In this document: in pieces, positions 9,735 through 17,884 of the stretch
Numbering within the stretch: position 1 is the stretch's first letter
How the letters are laid out: each line of letters opens with the position of its first letter
DNA from: Hanleya hanleyi
Taxonomy: Eukaryota; Mollusca; Polyplacophora; Lepidopleurida; Hanleyidae
DNA: 64,000 nt
Reading direction: 5' to 3'
Assembly: GCA_036873755.1 (NCBI GenBank)
Contig: JAVTVY010019033.1
Coordinates: 1-64,000, forward strand
Notes under the pieces: generated by a model
The model's input: the letters and a program-made list of their open reading frames with translations, nothing else
Databases searched by the model: none
Told to the model about the DNA's origin: nothing
Position numbers and translations under genes: made by a program

Positions 9735-10514
9735 TATACAAAGTGGGGAGCACGTGCTTGTCGAAAATGAAGTGTCACCACCACTTTCCCGCGTTCGAAT
9801 GCCACCGGTCGTCCCGTGTCATCTCTTATATCCACCGTGATCGTGTTGATGTGGGTTTGTCGTACGGGCAGGTAGAGCATGTGGGTGAAACTGTGGGTGA
9901 CTTGATCTCCATACAACTTTTTAATGGGCATCACCCGTAACAGAGGTGTGTTGATATCGCCCACGATATGGTTGTCCACCACGTCCGAGTAGTCCGTACA
10001 TACCCGACTTCATATCCATCGGGATCTCTCCTTGGTGGGCGGTGGGACCAGCGAACGTCGGTAGATCGAAACCCAGCATTTGCTGTAGGATAGGACTCAG
10101 CACGACACTCGCGTTGGCGTTGACGATAAGCTCTGCCTTGTCGTTGTGTGCGTTGTAATCGAAGTTCACGTGATTCTTGAAGGGATAGGCTTTGATGGGT
10201 TTTGAAGTATTCGTGACCTCCCGTAGAGCCTTATAATGCAACAGTCTTGACAGCCCACCCATGAACTCCTTGGGAGTATCGTATTGGCCTTCGGGGAGGG
10301 TGAGTCGGGTGTCTTTTCCTTCGTAGGTCACCTCGTACCACACTTCATTGGCTCGCACGTTGTACCACGAGTAAGGGTATTGGATATCCACGAGGCCACA
10401 TTCCCATCGTCCAGGTAAATGCAACGGTTGCGGTAACTGGGTCACGTCCTTGGCCACGGTGTTGTCAGGAAACACATCCAGCGAACTGTTACTGGGTAGG
10501 GTGAGGTAAAACAT
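9734..10514 (-). pseudogene. penton-like minor capsid protein, frameshifted
   Basis: Single-jelly-roll vertex protein of Polintons. The first frame (10514 to ~9993) has the typical opening MFYLTLPSNSSLDVFPDNT and motifs GRWECGLVDIQYP and MLGFDLP. The carboxy part lies in another frame from ~9991 to 9734 and contains YSDVVDNHIVGD, LLRVMPI and GKVVVTLHF. The break is at about 9992: reading on in the first frame gives unrelated residues, and the second frame has no ATG of its own near there. A single base gain or two-base loss explains it. A TATA-like box (10545-10552) lies 31 bp upstream of the ATG. Confidence 0.75.
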
Positions 10515-10544
10515 GGCGACTGAGCTGTCCTGCTGCTGCTGCTG

Positions 10545-10552
10545 GTTTTAAT
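10545..10552 (-). promoter_or_regulatory. TATA-like box of the penton gene
   Basis: TATTAAAA on the minus strand, 31 bp before the penton ATG. It overlaps the TAA stop (10550-10548) of the upstream gene. Confidence 0.5.
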
Positions 10553-11396
10553 AGGTGTTCCAGGCCTTGGGCGGTTGTGTCCGGCGTCGTGCTCGTCGCG
10601 TTGACTTGCTACGTGTCACGGCTCTGGAGATGTGGGGTGTCCTGATCAAGGGTGGTTTTTTAAAGGTTTGAAAAGAAGGTGCCCGTTGTGGTGGTTGAGT
10701 TTTGGGGGGTGACTCCGGTTCCCATTCGGATTCCCAAGGTTGTGGAATCTGTCGTGGTGCACGACTCGGCGATTGCTGGGTTCGCTGCATAAAGGCCCAG
10801 CGGTGGGGGTTCCCCACCAATTCCTGTGGTACATGCGTGTCTTTCAAGCCTTGAGCAAAGACCTCCCATCCTCGAGGATCGGTGTGCGACCTGCGTTTAC
10901 GCATCAGGTCATTCACTAAATCCGTCATGTGGGTGTCGGGGACCACCTGATTCTGTACCAGTAGTTCGCCTTTATCATTCCAAGTCATGTTAGGATTCTG
11001 TTTCATCCGTTGTAATACCAGGCCAGCTTGTTTCTTGAACGATGCAGGTACACTCTTCAGCACTTCGTCTTCCACCCACTGTGGGGCTGTGGGCGGTACC
11101 CCTGGTAATGGCGGCTGTTGGAGCGGTGCTGAGGTCGGCGGTGTGTCACGTGGTGGTGGTGGTGGTGCTGGGGTAGAGAGGGTTTTGTATTGGTCCATGA
11201 ACGTCATGTACCGTTGAAGCGTCTCATTGTACCATTGTACTTTCTCACTGTCGCTTAACCCCGGTCTCTGTAAGATCTGTTGCATCTCTCCATCGAGGGT
11301 GTTTATGGTCTTCACCGTAGGTGGGACAGGGTAGGGTGATTGGAGGTTTTGCAGGAACCGTGGTTCGATGAGGACCATTTTTTTCGTGTGGTTCAT
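10548..11396 (-). CDS. Polinton virion-associated protein, proline-rich (unknown function)
   Basis: 282 residues. The amino end has a region (MQQILQRPGLSDSEKVQWYN followed by ETLQRYMTFMDQYK) of a kind I recognise from Polinton proteins of unknown function. Then come a Pro-rich linker (PAPPPPPRDTPPTS), a compact helical part (WVEDEVLKSVPASFKKQAG to PQELVGNPHRW) and a basic tail with RSKSTRRARRRTQ. A structural or DNA-contacting role is plausible but not shown. The start may be the second methionine (MVLIEPRF). Its ATG overlaps the stop of the upstream gene as ATGA (11396-11393), suggesting coupled expression. Confidence 0.65.
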   Translation of the reverse strand: MNHTKKMVLIEPRFLQNLQSPYPVPPTVKTINTLDGEMQQILQRPGLSDSEKVQWYNETLQRYMTFMDQYKTLSTPAPPPPPRDTPPTSAPLQQPPLPGVPPTAPQWVEDEVLKSVPASFKKQAGLVLQRMKQNPNMTWNDKGELLVQNQVVPDTHMTDLVNDLMRKRRSHTDPRGWEVFAQGLKDTHVPQELVGNPHRWAFMQRTQQSPSRAPRQIPQPWESEWEPESPPKTQPPQRAPSFQTFKKPPLIRTPHISRAVTRSKSTRRARRRTQPPKAWNTY

Positions 11397-11737
11397 TGTC
11401 GGCTGAAGAGTCCACCCAATACTGGACCCAACACGGAAGCGGCCAACGGTGATAAGATGGCCCCGAGAAAGCCGCCTTTCTGTAACACCTTTTTCTTTTG
11501 CGTTTGTGGCACCCGCTTCTGGACTAAGGTTCGGAGACCTGTCTTATGCTTGGCCAACTTGGTCTTCTGAGCCGGAGTCACTGGTACGTTGCCTTTTAAC
11601 AGGTTGTACCCGATCTCGCACAGACAGCGTACAAGGTCAGGGTCCGCACCGCGTACAATGGTTCGGACTAACTCGGGTGGGGCAGTCTTCAATACACGGA
11701 GCGTGGGAACGTGCTTCCGTACTCGCGCAGACATCAT
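11393..11737 (-). CDS. small Polinton virion-type protein with glycine-rich hydrophobic tail
   Basis: About 114 residues from the ATG at 11737 (a second ATG follows at once at 11734). The first half is helical (TLRVLKTAPPELVRTIVRGA and CEIGYNLLKGN), then a Lys/Arg-rich stretch (LAKHKTGLRTLVQKRVP) and a carboxy end QKGGFLGAILSPLAASVLGP. This layout is common in Polinton/adintovirus genomes between ATPase and capsid genes; the function is unknown, and a membrane-active or DNA-condensing capsid component is possible. The stop overlaps the next gene's ATG. A weak TATA-like GATAAAAA is at 11778-11771. Confidence 0.65.
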   Translation of the reverse strand: MMSARVRKHVPTLRVLKTAPPELVRTIVRGADPDLVRCLCEIGYNLLKGNVPVTPAQKTKLAKHKTGLRTLVQKRVPQTQKKKVLQKGGFLGAILSPLAASVLGPVLGGLFSRQ

Positions 11738-11882
11738 GTACAACTAATGCTAGAACCCACAACTCTGCTCTTTTTATCTACCTCAGAGACAAAGTCAACC
11801 CTGCTGTGGTATTCATTCTTTTTATTATCCCCATCATCAAACACACACTCCAGCTGGGGGCGCCACTGTGGGTGTGTTTACA

Positions 11883-12491
11883 TTATTTTTGCATGTACAC
11901 GTGGTGGGCCTCTCCGAGAAAGATGCCCGTCCGTAGTCGAAGGTGGTCGGGGGTGGCTTGCTTGAGGTCGAAGAGCATATACCCGTGCTGAGGGGTTGTG
12001 GCATCTTTAAAGGCTTCTAACGCAAACGGTGTGCGGCCGGGATACATCTGTCTCGCCAGGTGCAGCAGTTGAGTGGTATCTCTCGGGTTTTTGAAGACCA
12101 CCAGGTAGTGGGCATTTAAGCTGATGTTCCGATGTTCTTTGTTTTTACTGAACAGATTCTGCACAATGTAGATGATGCTGAGCCGTCGATGGTGGCTGCC
12201 TTTGGTAAAGAGTTGGGTGACCCGCGCATCCGTCTCCGCCATGAGATCATCCAGAACCACCAAGGTGCCGGGTTCCAAATCGGCCAGGTTGGTTAGACCT
12301 TCCACGAACGTGATGTGGGAAATTGCTGCATACGCTTCCTGCCATTCTCCGTAACACCACACGACTCGAGCAATAGGTGGGGTGATCATGCTGTCGGCGT
12401 GTTGAAGGAGCTTCCTGACGAAGTGCGTTTTGCCGGAGCCCGTCGGTCCTGCGATGACGCAAGTGAAGGGATGCTTCCAACGGGGGTCCAT
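11883..12491 (-). CDS. FtsK/HerA-type genome packaging ATPase
   Basis: 202 residues, typical size for the Polinton/adintovirus A32-like ATPase that pumps DNA into capsids. Walker A is GPTGSGKT (residues ~15-22), Walker B is TLVVLDDL (~75-82), and a sensor-like YIVQNLFSKNK follows near 110. ATG at 12491, frame intact. No DNA lesion is seen, unlike several neighbours. The first 106 bp overlap the end of the membrane-protein gene in another frame. Confidence 0.9.
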   Translation of the reverse strand: MDPRWKHPFTCVIAGPTGSGKTHFVRKLLQHADSMITPPIARVVWCYGEWQEAYAAISHITFVEGLTNLADLEPGTLVVLDDLMAETDARVTQLFTKGSHHRRLSIIYIVQNLFSKNKEHRNISLNAHYLVVFKNPRDTTQLLHLARQMYPGRTPFALEAFKDATTPQHGYMLFDLKQATPDHLRLRTGIFLGEAHHVYMQK

Positions 12492-12967
12492 GGTTGGAGG
12501 TGTATCCGTTGTCGTGGTAACCCGCTCTTGTAAATTTGGTACGAGTGAACTGGAGCGGTGGGTACAACGTCGGTCGTCGTTGTCTGTACACTGCGAGTGA
12601 TGATGGGGGTGGGTACAACGTCGGTCGTCGTTGTCGGTTCACTGTGAGGGATGAAATCCGGTGGGTCTTCAGACGTAGTAGGTGTACTTGGTGTAGGTGT
12701 AGAGCTTGGTGTGGAGCTCGACGTGGCTTGTACACGGGGTGTGGTGGTGACTGGGCTCGATACGGGTTTGACTGGTGCTACCTGTAGACCGGTTTCACTG
12801 GTGGCTGGTGTTCTCAGTTGGTTAAGTAACGTGCTGACATAGGCTACGTCGTAAAACACACCTCCGTACAACACACTCAGCAGGGTTAGCAATATCACCA
12901 CAAAGCCCACTTGCGCTTTGGGCGTTTTGGGAGACGCTGTGTTCAGAGGCAGCTGCTGTTTGTCCAT
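12386..12967 (-). CDS. mucin-like single-pass membrane protein
   Basis: 193 residues from the ATG at 12967 (MDKQQLPLN). The frame is open further upstream to 13081, but the TATA box at 13016-13023 argues for the inner start. A cytoplasmic-looking Lys/Pro start is followed by one hydrophobic segment (VGFVVILLTLLSVLYGGVF, residues ~20-40) and a Ser/Thr/Pro-rich stretch with a repeated TTTTDVVPT block, as in heavily O-glycosylated stalks. The carboxy part overlaps the ATPase gene. I do not recognise a family; a virion surface or membrane role is only a guess. It lies between integrase and ATPase. Confidence 0.6.
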   Translation of the reverse strand: MDKQQLPLNTASPKTPKAQVGFVVILLTLLSVLYGGVFYDVAYVSTLLNQLRTPATSETGLQVAPVKPVSSPVTTTPRVQATSSSTPSSTPTPSTPTTSEDPPDFIPHSEPTTTTDVVPTPIITRSVQTTTTDVVPTAPVHSYQIYKSGLPRQRIHLQPWTPVGSIPSLASSQDRRAPAKRTSSGSSFNTPTA

Positions 12968-13015
12968 AGCACCGTGGTCGAACGTGGAATGAAGGATGAC
13001 GGTAGTGGTGTCTGG

Positions 13016-13023
13016 CTTTATAG
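13016..13023 (-). promoter_or_regulatory. TATA box of the membrane-protein gene
   Basis: CTATAAAG on the minus strand, about 50 bp before the ATG at 12967. It overlaps the TAA stop of the integrase gene (13020-13018). Confidence 0.6.
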
Positions 13024-14089
13024 TCGTTTCACCTGGTTGGCAGCGACCCAGGAATTGAAGGAACTGGGCCAGCCTTGCCATTTGACGAAATGAAACAGTT
13101 TGCCACGTCGACGTTCCGTTTTCAAACTCTGCTCCACCGTGTAGTAGTCTTGCTGTGTTTTTACGACAGGCTGTAATTCCGTCTCGTAAAACGTCCCTAG
13201 CAACGGTCCCCCTTGAAGATCTTCCAGTTCATAGACTCGCTGCTGTCGGGGTAGGCGCCGTTTAATCAGGAAGTGCTCATCGCTCCAGTTGGGCAAGTAA
13301 CTTTTCTCAAATCGACCTTTGACTTTACTGATCCGTACAGGGTCCCCTACCTTGAACACCGCCTTCGGCGTTCGATGCGATGGCCTGGGGTACAAGACAC
13401 GCCGGACTTGGGCTTCATTGCGTTGGGTCACGGTAATGGGGGCCCTCTCTATACTCCGATGATAGGCTCGGATTGTAACCCCTCACAAGTTTCGTGAGAA
13501 CATCGATGTACCGCCTTGTATTCTTATAGGTGAAATATTTATACATGCGGCCTTTGAATGTCCTGTTGAACCTTTCCACCACGGAAGCCTTGGTCTATTT
13601 GTACGTGTGGAAGAAAAACACCTTCTGGGCTTTCAGAAACTGTTTGAACGGTCTGTTGAGGAATTCCGTGCCTTCGTCGGTTTGCAAATACAAAGGTTTG
13701 CGCCCGGTCTTGAAGATGTTTTGAACGCCGCTATGAGATTCCCCCCCGTTTTCGTCCGGATGGGTACCACCCACGCATACTGATAGGATATCGATGCACG
13801 TCAAGATATACCGATTCCCATCGTTGTGTTTGGCAAAGGCGCTCATATCGACCAAATCCGCTTGCCACTGGGCATCTATTCCTCCCACGATGACCCGGTT
13901 CCGTAGAAAATGGCGACGGACAGATCGATGTAAGGTATAGGTGTCTTGTTTTCTTAACCAATCTCGGACTTGGGCACGTTGTATCCCCTGGGGTTTGGCC
14001 GCTCGATAGAGAGCCGACAATGCACTATAGGCCGCCGGACTGTCGGGACTGTAGTATAAGTTATCCAACACCTTCTCCCAGCGCTTCAT
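13018..14089 (-). pseudogene. retroviral-type (DDE) integrase with chromodomain, multiply broken
   Basis: The Polinton integrase joins element ends to host DNA. Seen in order: start MKRWEKVLDNLYYSP (ATG 14089; the frame extends upstream but without ATG), a Zn-binding-like amino region, first catalytic aspartate in WQADLVDM, second in YLQTDEGTEF, catalytic glutamate in VVERFNR, an SH3-like region (FKVGDPVRISKVKG) and a chromodomain (FHFVKWQGWPSSFNSW) that may guide insertion. Lesions: a pair of opposite frameshifts near 13780 and 13720 that garble about 20 codons of the core, a TAG stop at 13597-13595 between the second D and the E, and a frameshift near 13465. It cannot be made in one piece. 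Confidence 0.9.
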
Positions 14090-14123
14090 GGTGACAAAAT
14101 GATGATGCACTCTGGCTCTATCG

Positions 14124-14135
14124 TTTATTTATAAC
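14124..14135 (-). promoter_or_regulatory. TATA box of the integrase gene
   Basis: GTTATAAATAAA on the minus strand, about 35-46 bp upstream of the ATG at 14089. It includes the TAA stop codon of the upstream gene (14131-14129). Confidence 0.6.
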
Positions 14136-14584
14136 GGGTATATCTTGGGCTGGAGTTTCTGATTTTCTTCATTGGCTTCCACAGTGTCCATGGTAAATGA
14201 CCAGTCCAACTCGTCTGATGACCGCTTGATAAGCACTTGATCGACATCTACCACGGCATCTTCCAATGCAGACCATAGATCAGGGTGAAGGGTAAAATGC
14301 ACTGTACCCCCATCTAGCCGAGTCAATTGAGCAAAGAAAGTGCCGCGTCGGATGTACACATCGTGACACAAGTGGATGAGGTCGCCGTCCAGTTCACCAG
14401 ACAACATCCGTTTGAATTTGGTCCAGCCCTCTCGGGACAGACGAATGTGACCCGGGCACGGTTGTGTAGGGTCCGCATCACAGATGTCTCCCACCTCCTC
14501 CATGATATCGACCTTATCCGCATACACGTGCAGGAAAATCTCGGGGGTCAAGCTGAGATACGCCAGTGTTATATGCTCCGTCAT
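14129..14584 (-). CDS. paralogous family protein, one unit (PC4-like?)
   Basis: 151 residues. It shares a ~110-residue unit with the next two genes: LTP-x(3)-L-HVYADKVD, then IRLSREGWTKFKRMLSGEL, IH-x(3)-DVYI, and FTLHPDLWSALEDAVVDVDQVL, followed by an acidic tail with SSDELDW that the neighbour at 14657 also has. Both halves consist of short beta-type stretches ending in a helix with the pattern L-x(3)-W-x(2)-F/L. This resembles the PC4 single-strand DNA-binding fold, used twice. I know no named family for it; the resemblance is by eye. It has its own TATA box (14623-14632). Frame intact. Confidence 0.75.
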   Translation of the reverse strand: MTEHITLAYLSLTPEIFLHVYADKVDIMEEVGDICDADPTQPCPGHIRLSREGWTKFKRMLSGELDGDLIHLCHDVYIRRGTFFAQLTRLDGGTVHFTLHPDLWSALEDAVVDVDQVLIKRSSDELDWSFTMDTVEANEENQKLQPKIYPL

Positions 14585-14622
14585 GGTCAGTACGTGAATG
14601 ATACCAGATTTGACTGTCTCTC

Positions 14623-14632
14623 GTATTTATAG
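14623..14632 (-). promoter_or_regulatory. TATA box of the gene at 14129-14584
   Basis: CTATAAATAC on the minus strand, about 40 bp before the ATG at 14584. The same CTATAAATACGAG sequence lies before the sister gene. Confidence 0.65.
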
Positions 14633-14656
14633 GGAGGACCCCGTGAGATCAAAGGA

Positions 14657-15160
14657 TCAGGTGGTCATGTCACTGGGCTGACTGAGTCTAGCCGGGTAAT
14701 CAATGGCATCGTCGTCGGGTTCATGGCTAGACAGTTGTTCATTGGGTTCTGCCGCCGATTCTTTCAGGGCACGAGCCCACTCCAGCTCGTCTGATGACCG
14801 CTCGTCCTGTGTAAACAGCTGGTCCACGATAGGCACCACTTTCTCGAAGGCTATCCACAGATCGGGGTCTAGGGTGAAGCTTCGCGTAGGGTCTTGGTAG
14901 CGGCCCAGGCGTGGGAAGAAGGGTCCACGGTATACGTAGATGGCATTGTCTATGTGGATGAGGTGTTCATCGAGCTCGCCGCTCAACACCCGTTTAAATT
15001 TGGTCCAGCCGTCACGGTGTAGCGTAACCGTATTCGATACGGTCTCAGCGGGCGACCAGCAAACATCTCCACGGTCTCCCACGAGGGTGACTTTATCTTC
15101 ATAGACGTGTAACCCCACCCGGGGTGTAAGGGGAAGGATGGCTCGTAGGACTGGTGACAT
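14657..15160 (-). CDS. paralogous family protein, one unit (PC4-like?)
   Basis: 167 residues from the ATG at 15160 (MSPVLRAILPLTP); the open frame reaches further up only through a GTG. The unit is clearly a sister of the previous one: GLHVYEDKVTL, VTLHRDGWTKFKRVLSGEL, IHIDNAIYVYRGPFF, FTLDPDLWIAFEKVVPIVDQ, then RSSDELEWA and an acidic tail. The identical GWTKFKR-x-LSGELD core shows recent or constrained duplication. Like its neighbours it would be early or accessory rather than structural by position, next to the integrase, but no role is proven. TATA box at 15211-15219. Confidence 0.75.
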   Translation of the reverse strand: MSPVLRAILPLTPRVGLHVYEDKVTLVGDRGDVCWSPAETVSNTVTLHRDGWTKFKRVLSGELDEHLIHIDNAIYVYRGPFFPRLGRYQDPTRSFTLDPDLWIAFEKVVPIVDQLFTQDERSSDELEWARALKESAAEPNEQLSSHEPDDDAIDYPARLSQPSDMTT

Positions 15161-15210
15161 GCTTGCTCCAATGACGATCGTTGAATGACACACACTCTGT
15201 CTGACCCTCG

Positions 15211-15219
15211 TATTTATAG
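15211..15219 (-). promoter_or_regulatory. TATA box of the gene at 14657-15160
   Basis: CTATAAATA on the minus strand, about 50 bp before the ATG at 15160. It lies just past the stop of the upstream 108-codon gene. Confidence 0.65.
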
Positions 15220-15232
15220 TCAGGTCCCACTG

Positions 15233-15559
15233 TCAATGCCACAGCGCCAGGGTCAATAGGGCACAGACTATTGTGAGGCCAACCAGCCGTCGCTGGTTCC
15301 GACGTGAGCGCTCGTGGTCCATAGCCCGAGCATCAAGGATGGCTGTCATAGTCCAGTAGTGGTGAGTGATGGCACACCTCTCCATCAAGTGCACTCTGTC
15401 GAGGACCGCTTCTGTGAGCTCGTTCAGGATCTGGCGTCGCCCCTCGTTGTCGTCGCCATCTGCAAACATGGACCGGACCACTGCTCGGTAACCCGTGAGT
15501 GAATTCACCACGGTGGCATGCTGTAAAATGCGAGTGGCATGGGGCTGGATCTCCGTCAT
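15233..15559 (-). CDS. small tail-anchored protein of unknown function
   Basis: 108 residues, ATG at 15559. The body is predicted helical (NELTEAVLDRVHLMERCAIT), followed by a basic hinge (DHERSRRNQRRL) and a hydrophobic end (VGLTIVCALLTLALWH) that stops at the carboxy terminus, as in tail-anchored membrane proteins. Some DNA viruses encode tail-anchored apoptosis regulators of this layout, but I see no clear BH motif, so I do not assign that. It sits between members of the paralogous family and has a TATA box at 15605-15613. Confidence 0.6.
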   Translation of the reverse strand: MTEIQPHATRILQHATVVNSLTGYRAVVRSMFADGDDNEGRRQILNELTEAVLDRVHLMERCAITHHYWTMTAILDARAMDHERSRRNQRRLVGLTIVCALLTLALWH

Positions 15560-15604
15560 GGCTCTGCAACCGTAGAAATGAAGGTGTAGGATCCAGAGAG
15601 ACGT

Positions 15605-15613
15605 GTTTTATAG
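15605..15613 (-). promoter_or_regulatory. TATA box of the tail-anchored protein gene
   Basis: CTATAAAAC on the minus strand, about 46-54 bp before the ATG at 15559. Confidence 0.6.
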
Positions 15614-15694
15614 ACCAGGTCACACATGCGCGCCTAGATGTAGCTCTACGGGTGTAGTCCGTGATACGTACTATTCTGATGGGTTATGTGGCTC

Positions 15695-16364
15695 CTATAG
15701 AGATAGTACCTTATCGACAATGGGGACTACTTGTTCCAAAGCCGTCCATAGATCGGGGTCCAGGGTAAAACCACCGTGGTTCAGACAGAGGAGTCGAGCG
15801 GAAAAGGGACCGCAGAAAATGTAGACGTCGTCACACAGGTGAATGCTATCACCGTGCAGGTCACCAAACAACACCCGTTTCAAGGTAGTCCATCCTTCCG
15901 GTGACAAAGAGACGTGCGATTTGAGTTCAGTCGTACACCAACACCTAAGTCCGCTATCGATGAGGTCCACTCGTTTGGGGTACAACAATAGGGTGCAGCC
16001 AGGTGTAAGCCTCCGGGTAGCCACAGTCTCTTCTTTCACCTCGGGGTGTAGTAAGTCATCCACCTCGGGGAGTACATCTTTCAGTGCCATCCATAAGGGT
16101 GGACAGAGTGTGATATAGGTACCTCCACTCTGTTCCAACCTCTCCAGCAGTGCGTATGTGCACACCGACTTCCACGTGCATGAAACCCCTTTCGGGGTCT
16201 TTTCCCTTTAACAATCGTGTCAATAGAGTCCAGCCTGATAGCGATAGCAAAATCTTCACCTTCTGCGGTGCGTCTTGGACCAGCTCCAGGTGATCGTCAT
16301 AGACGATCAGGGTGACGTCGGACGTCAGTTGGAATAACGCAAGCTCTGTTCCGCTCGCTGCCAT
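15695..16364 (-). pseudogene. paralogous family protein with two units, frameshifted
   Basis: Two tandem copies of the ~110-residue unit. Unit 1 starts at the ATG 16364 (FQLTSDVTLIVYDDHLEL, then LLSLSGWTLLTRLLKG) and continues after a frameshift near 16157 with YITLCPPLWMALKDVLPEVD. Unit 2 follows in that second frame: LTPGCTLLLYPKRVDL, HVSLSPEGWTTLKRVLFG, IHLCDDVYI, FTLDPDLWTALEQVVPIVD, stop at 15695. The first frame past 16157 runs into unrelated residues and stops at 16056. So the gene was once a two-unit protein about 220 residues long and is now broken, or read as two shorter proteins if an internal start is used. TATA box at 16401-16407. Confidence 0.75.
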
Positions 16365-16400
16365 GGTGGGGAATGAAAGGCGAACGGTGAGAGAAGTGGC

Positions 16401-16407
16401 TTTATAG
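16401..16407 (-). promoter_or_regulatory. TATA box of the two-unit gene
   Basis: CTATAAA on the minus strand, about 40 bp before the ATG at 16364. The divergent plus-strand promoter lies 300 bp further. Confidence 0.6.
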
Positions 16408-16705
16408 TGTACCTGTTGGGTAGGGTTTTATACACCGTGCGTGGCACTTGCTATACTCGCTTGCGCCATAAGGTCAATAAGGTTAGAAATGCGCTTTTTC
16501 TACTACGCCCTGTGACGGCCCTTCGTGAATGGGCGTAACCTGTGAACATCATAGGAATGCATGTACTAACCTGTCTGTGGGGGTTTTCCACAATGTCGTT
16601 TACCTTCGTGTCTATTCGGGTATCACGGAGGTGACCGAAGATGTCACGGCTCGGCCCTCGACTTGGGGGTAGAGTGTGCTAAAAATAGATCACCAGCTAG
16701 CGTGC

Positions 16706-16713
16706 TATAAAAG
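16706..16713 (+). promoter_or_regulatory. TATA box of the zinc-finger gene
   Basis: TATAAAAG on the plus strand, about 50 bp before the ATG at 16759. Confidence 0.65.
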
Positions 16714-16758
16714 GGAAGCGGCCTTGCCGTTTCATCAGACACTCTGTCAACCACCAAG

Positions 16759-17700
16759 ATGTTCACTTGCACAACTTGCCAGAAGCAGTTTACTCGTCTA
16801 GATAATTTACGACGCCACGAGGCCTCCACCCACAACGATGCACGGTATACTTGTATAACCTGCGCACGGTCATTTAATCGGGAGGATCATTTACTGCGCC
16901 ACGAACCCTCATTCCACGAGGGCGCGACGGAACAATGTAAGGATTGTGGTTAACTCTTCAAACGACGCAGTCAGTTAAGACGGCATCAGCGTTTGGTTCA
17001 TGTCCCGTCTCCACGGTTTTGGGGACAACTTCCTACTGAAGAGGAGCCGCGGAAGGTCAGACCCAGTGAAGATAAGCCTGGGGAGACGAACGCCACTGGT
17101 GATGCGATGACGGAGAACCCGCCTATACCCACAGTTGGGAAGAGCCTGGATTTCCAACCGGACCCCACCGTTACGGTTTCGAGTCATACGCCATACATCG
17201 AACATTTTCTGGACGAGCCCATAAATGTTCCTAGCGATCTCTTACCCGAATATCATCCAGAGAGTGACATCTCTCGGCGCCATTGGACCATGACACGGCA
17301 CTGTTTCCACCGTCATCGCCCTATTCAAGATATCTACAATTTCCCACTGACCAAGCCCACCCGTCTACGCAGCTACGTGGAAACCATCTTCAATGACCAA
17401 CCTACGGCCTTCACATTAAATGTAGCATTTGGGTACATCTTATGCCATAAGATGACGGGTGAATTGCGCTATTTCTATTCCAGTGCCATCCACCCAGTGT
17501 ACGACCAACCGTTTACCATCATTAACCGGAGGTCACTAGAGATGATGCTGGACCAAGTGGAACAATTGGATGTCTTGGGATGGACCCAACAACAACGACC
17601 CAACACCAAGTGGACAGTGAAGAGGGTGACCAATGTTACGTTTTTCCTTACCAAGCTGATCCACCACTGCCATCGGTTGAATGCGTCACTCGTGCACTGA
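16759..17700 (+). pseudogene. C2H2 zinc-finger protein, likely amino-terminal part of the Polinton DNA polymerase gene
   Basis: One continuous frame of 313 codons with an in-frame TAA at 16951-16953. Fingers 1 and 2 are C-x2-C...H-x4-H types (FTCTTCQKQF, YTCITCARSF). The third starts CKDCG and the stop falls directly after it; its second half (LFKRRSQLRRHQR) follows the stop. Downstream is a domain with RRHWTMTRHCFHRH, LRSYVETIFNDQ, FTLNVAFGYIL, TGELRYFYSS and TKWTVKRVTNVTFFLTKL. From memory of the group, such a region precedes the type-B polymerase in animal Polintons. Here it ends at 17700 with no polymerase motifs, so the rest appears deleted. Confidence 0.7.
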
Positions 17701-17799
17701 TGAATACCATAACATGTCGTACATACTCTCTATGTCTACATGCTGATCATTGACTTGAGCTCAGTAAACACTTGTACCTAATGTGACGGTGCGTTAAAT

Positions 17800-17805
17800 A
17801 ATAAA
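17800..17805 (+). terminator. polyadenylation signal for the zinc-finger gene
   Basis: AATAAA 100 bp after the stop codon on the plus strand. Confidence 0.5.
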
Positions 17806-17851
17806 ACATGGTGTTTGATATTTCAATTTGTTTTGCTGTGAACATACTAAA

Positions 17852-17884
17852 CATACCCAGGGTGGCTCCCCCAGCCTGGGTATG
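17852..17884. repeat. short hairpin
   Basis: CATACCCAGG pairs with CCTGGGTATG around a 13-base loop, between the polyadenylation signal and the right terminal repeat. Confidence 0.6.

Noticed and set aside
9734..9982. Separate 82-codon gene downstream of the penton frame
   Set aside because: Its first codon is GTG and the sequence continues the penton-like protein; it is the other side of a frameshift.
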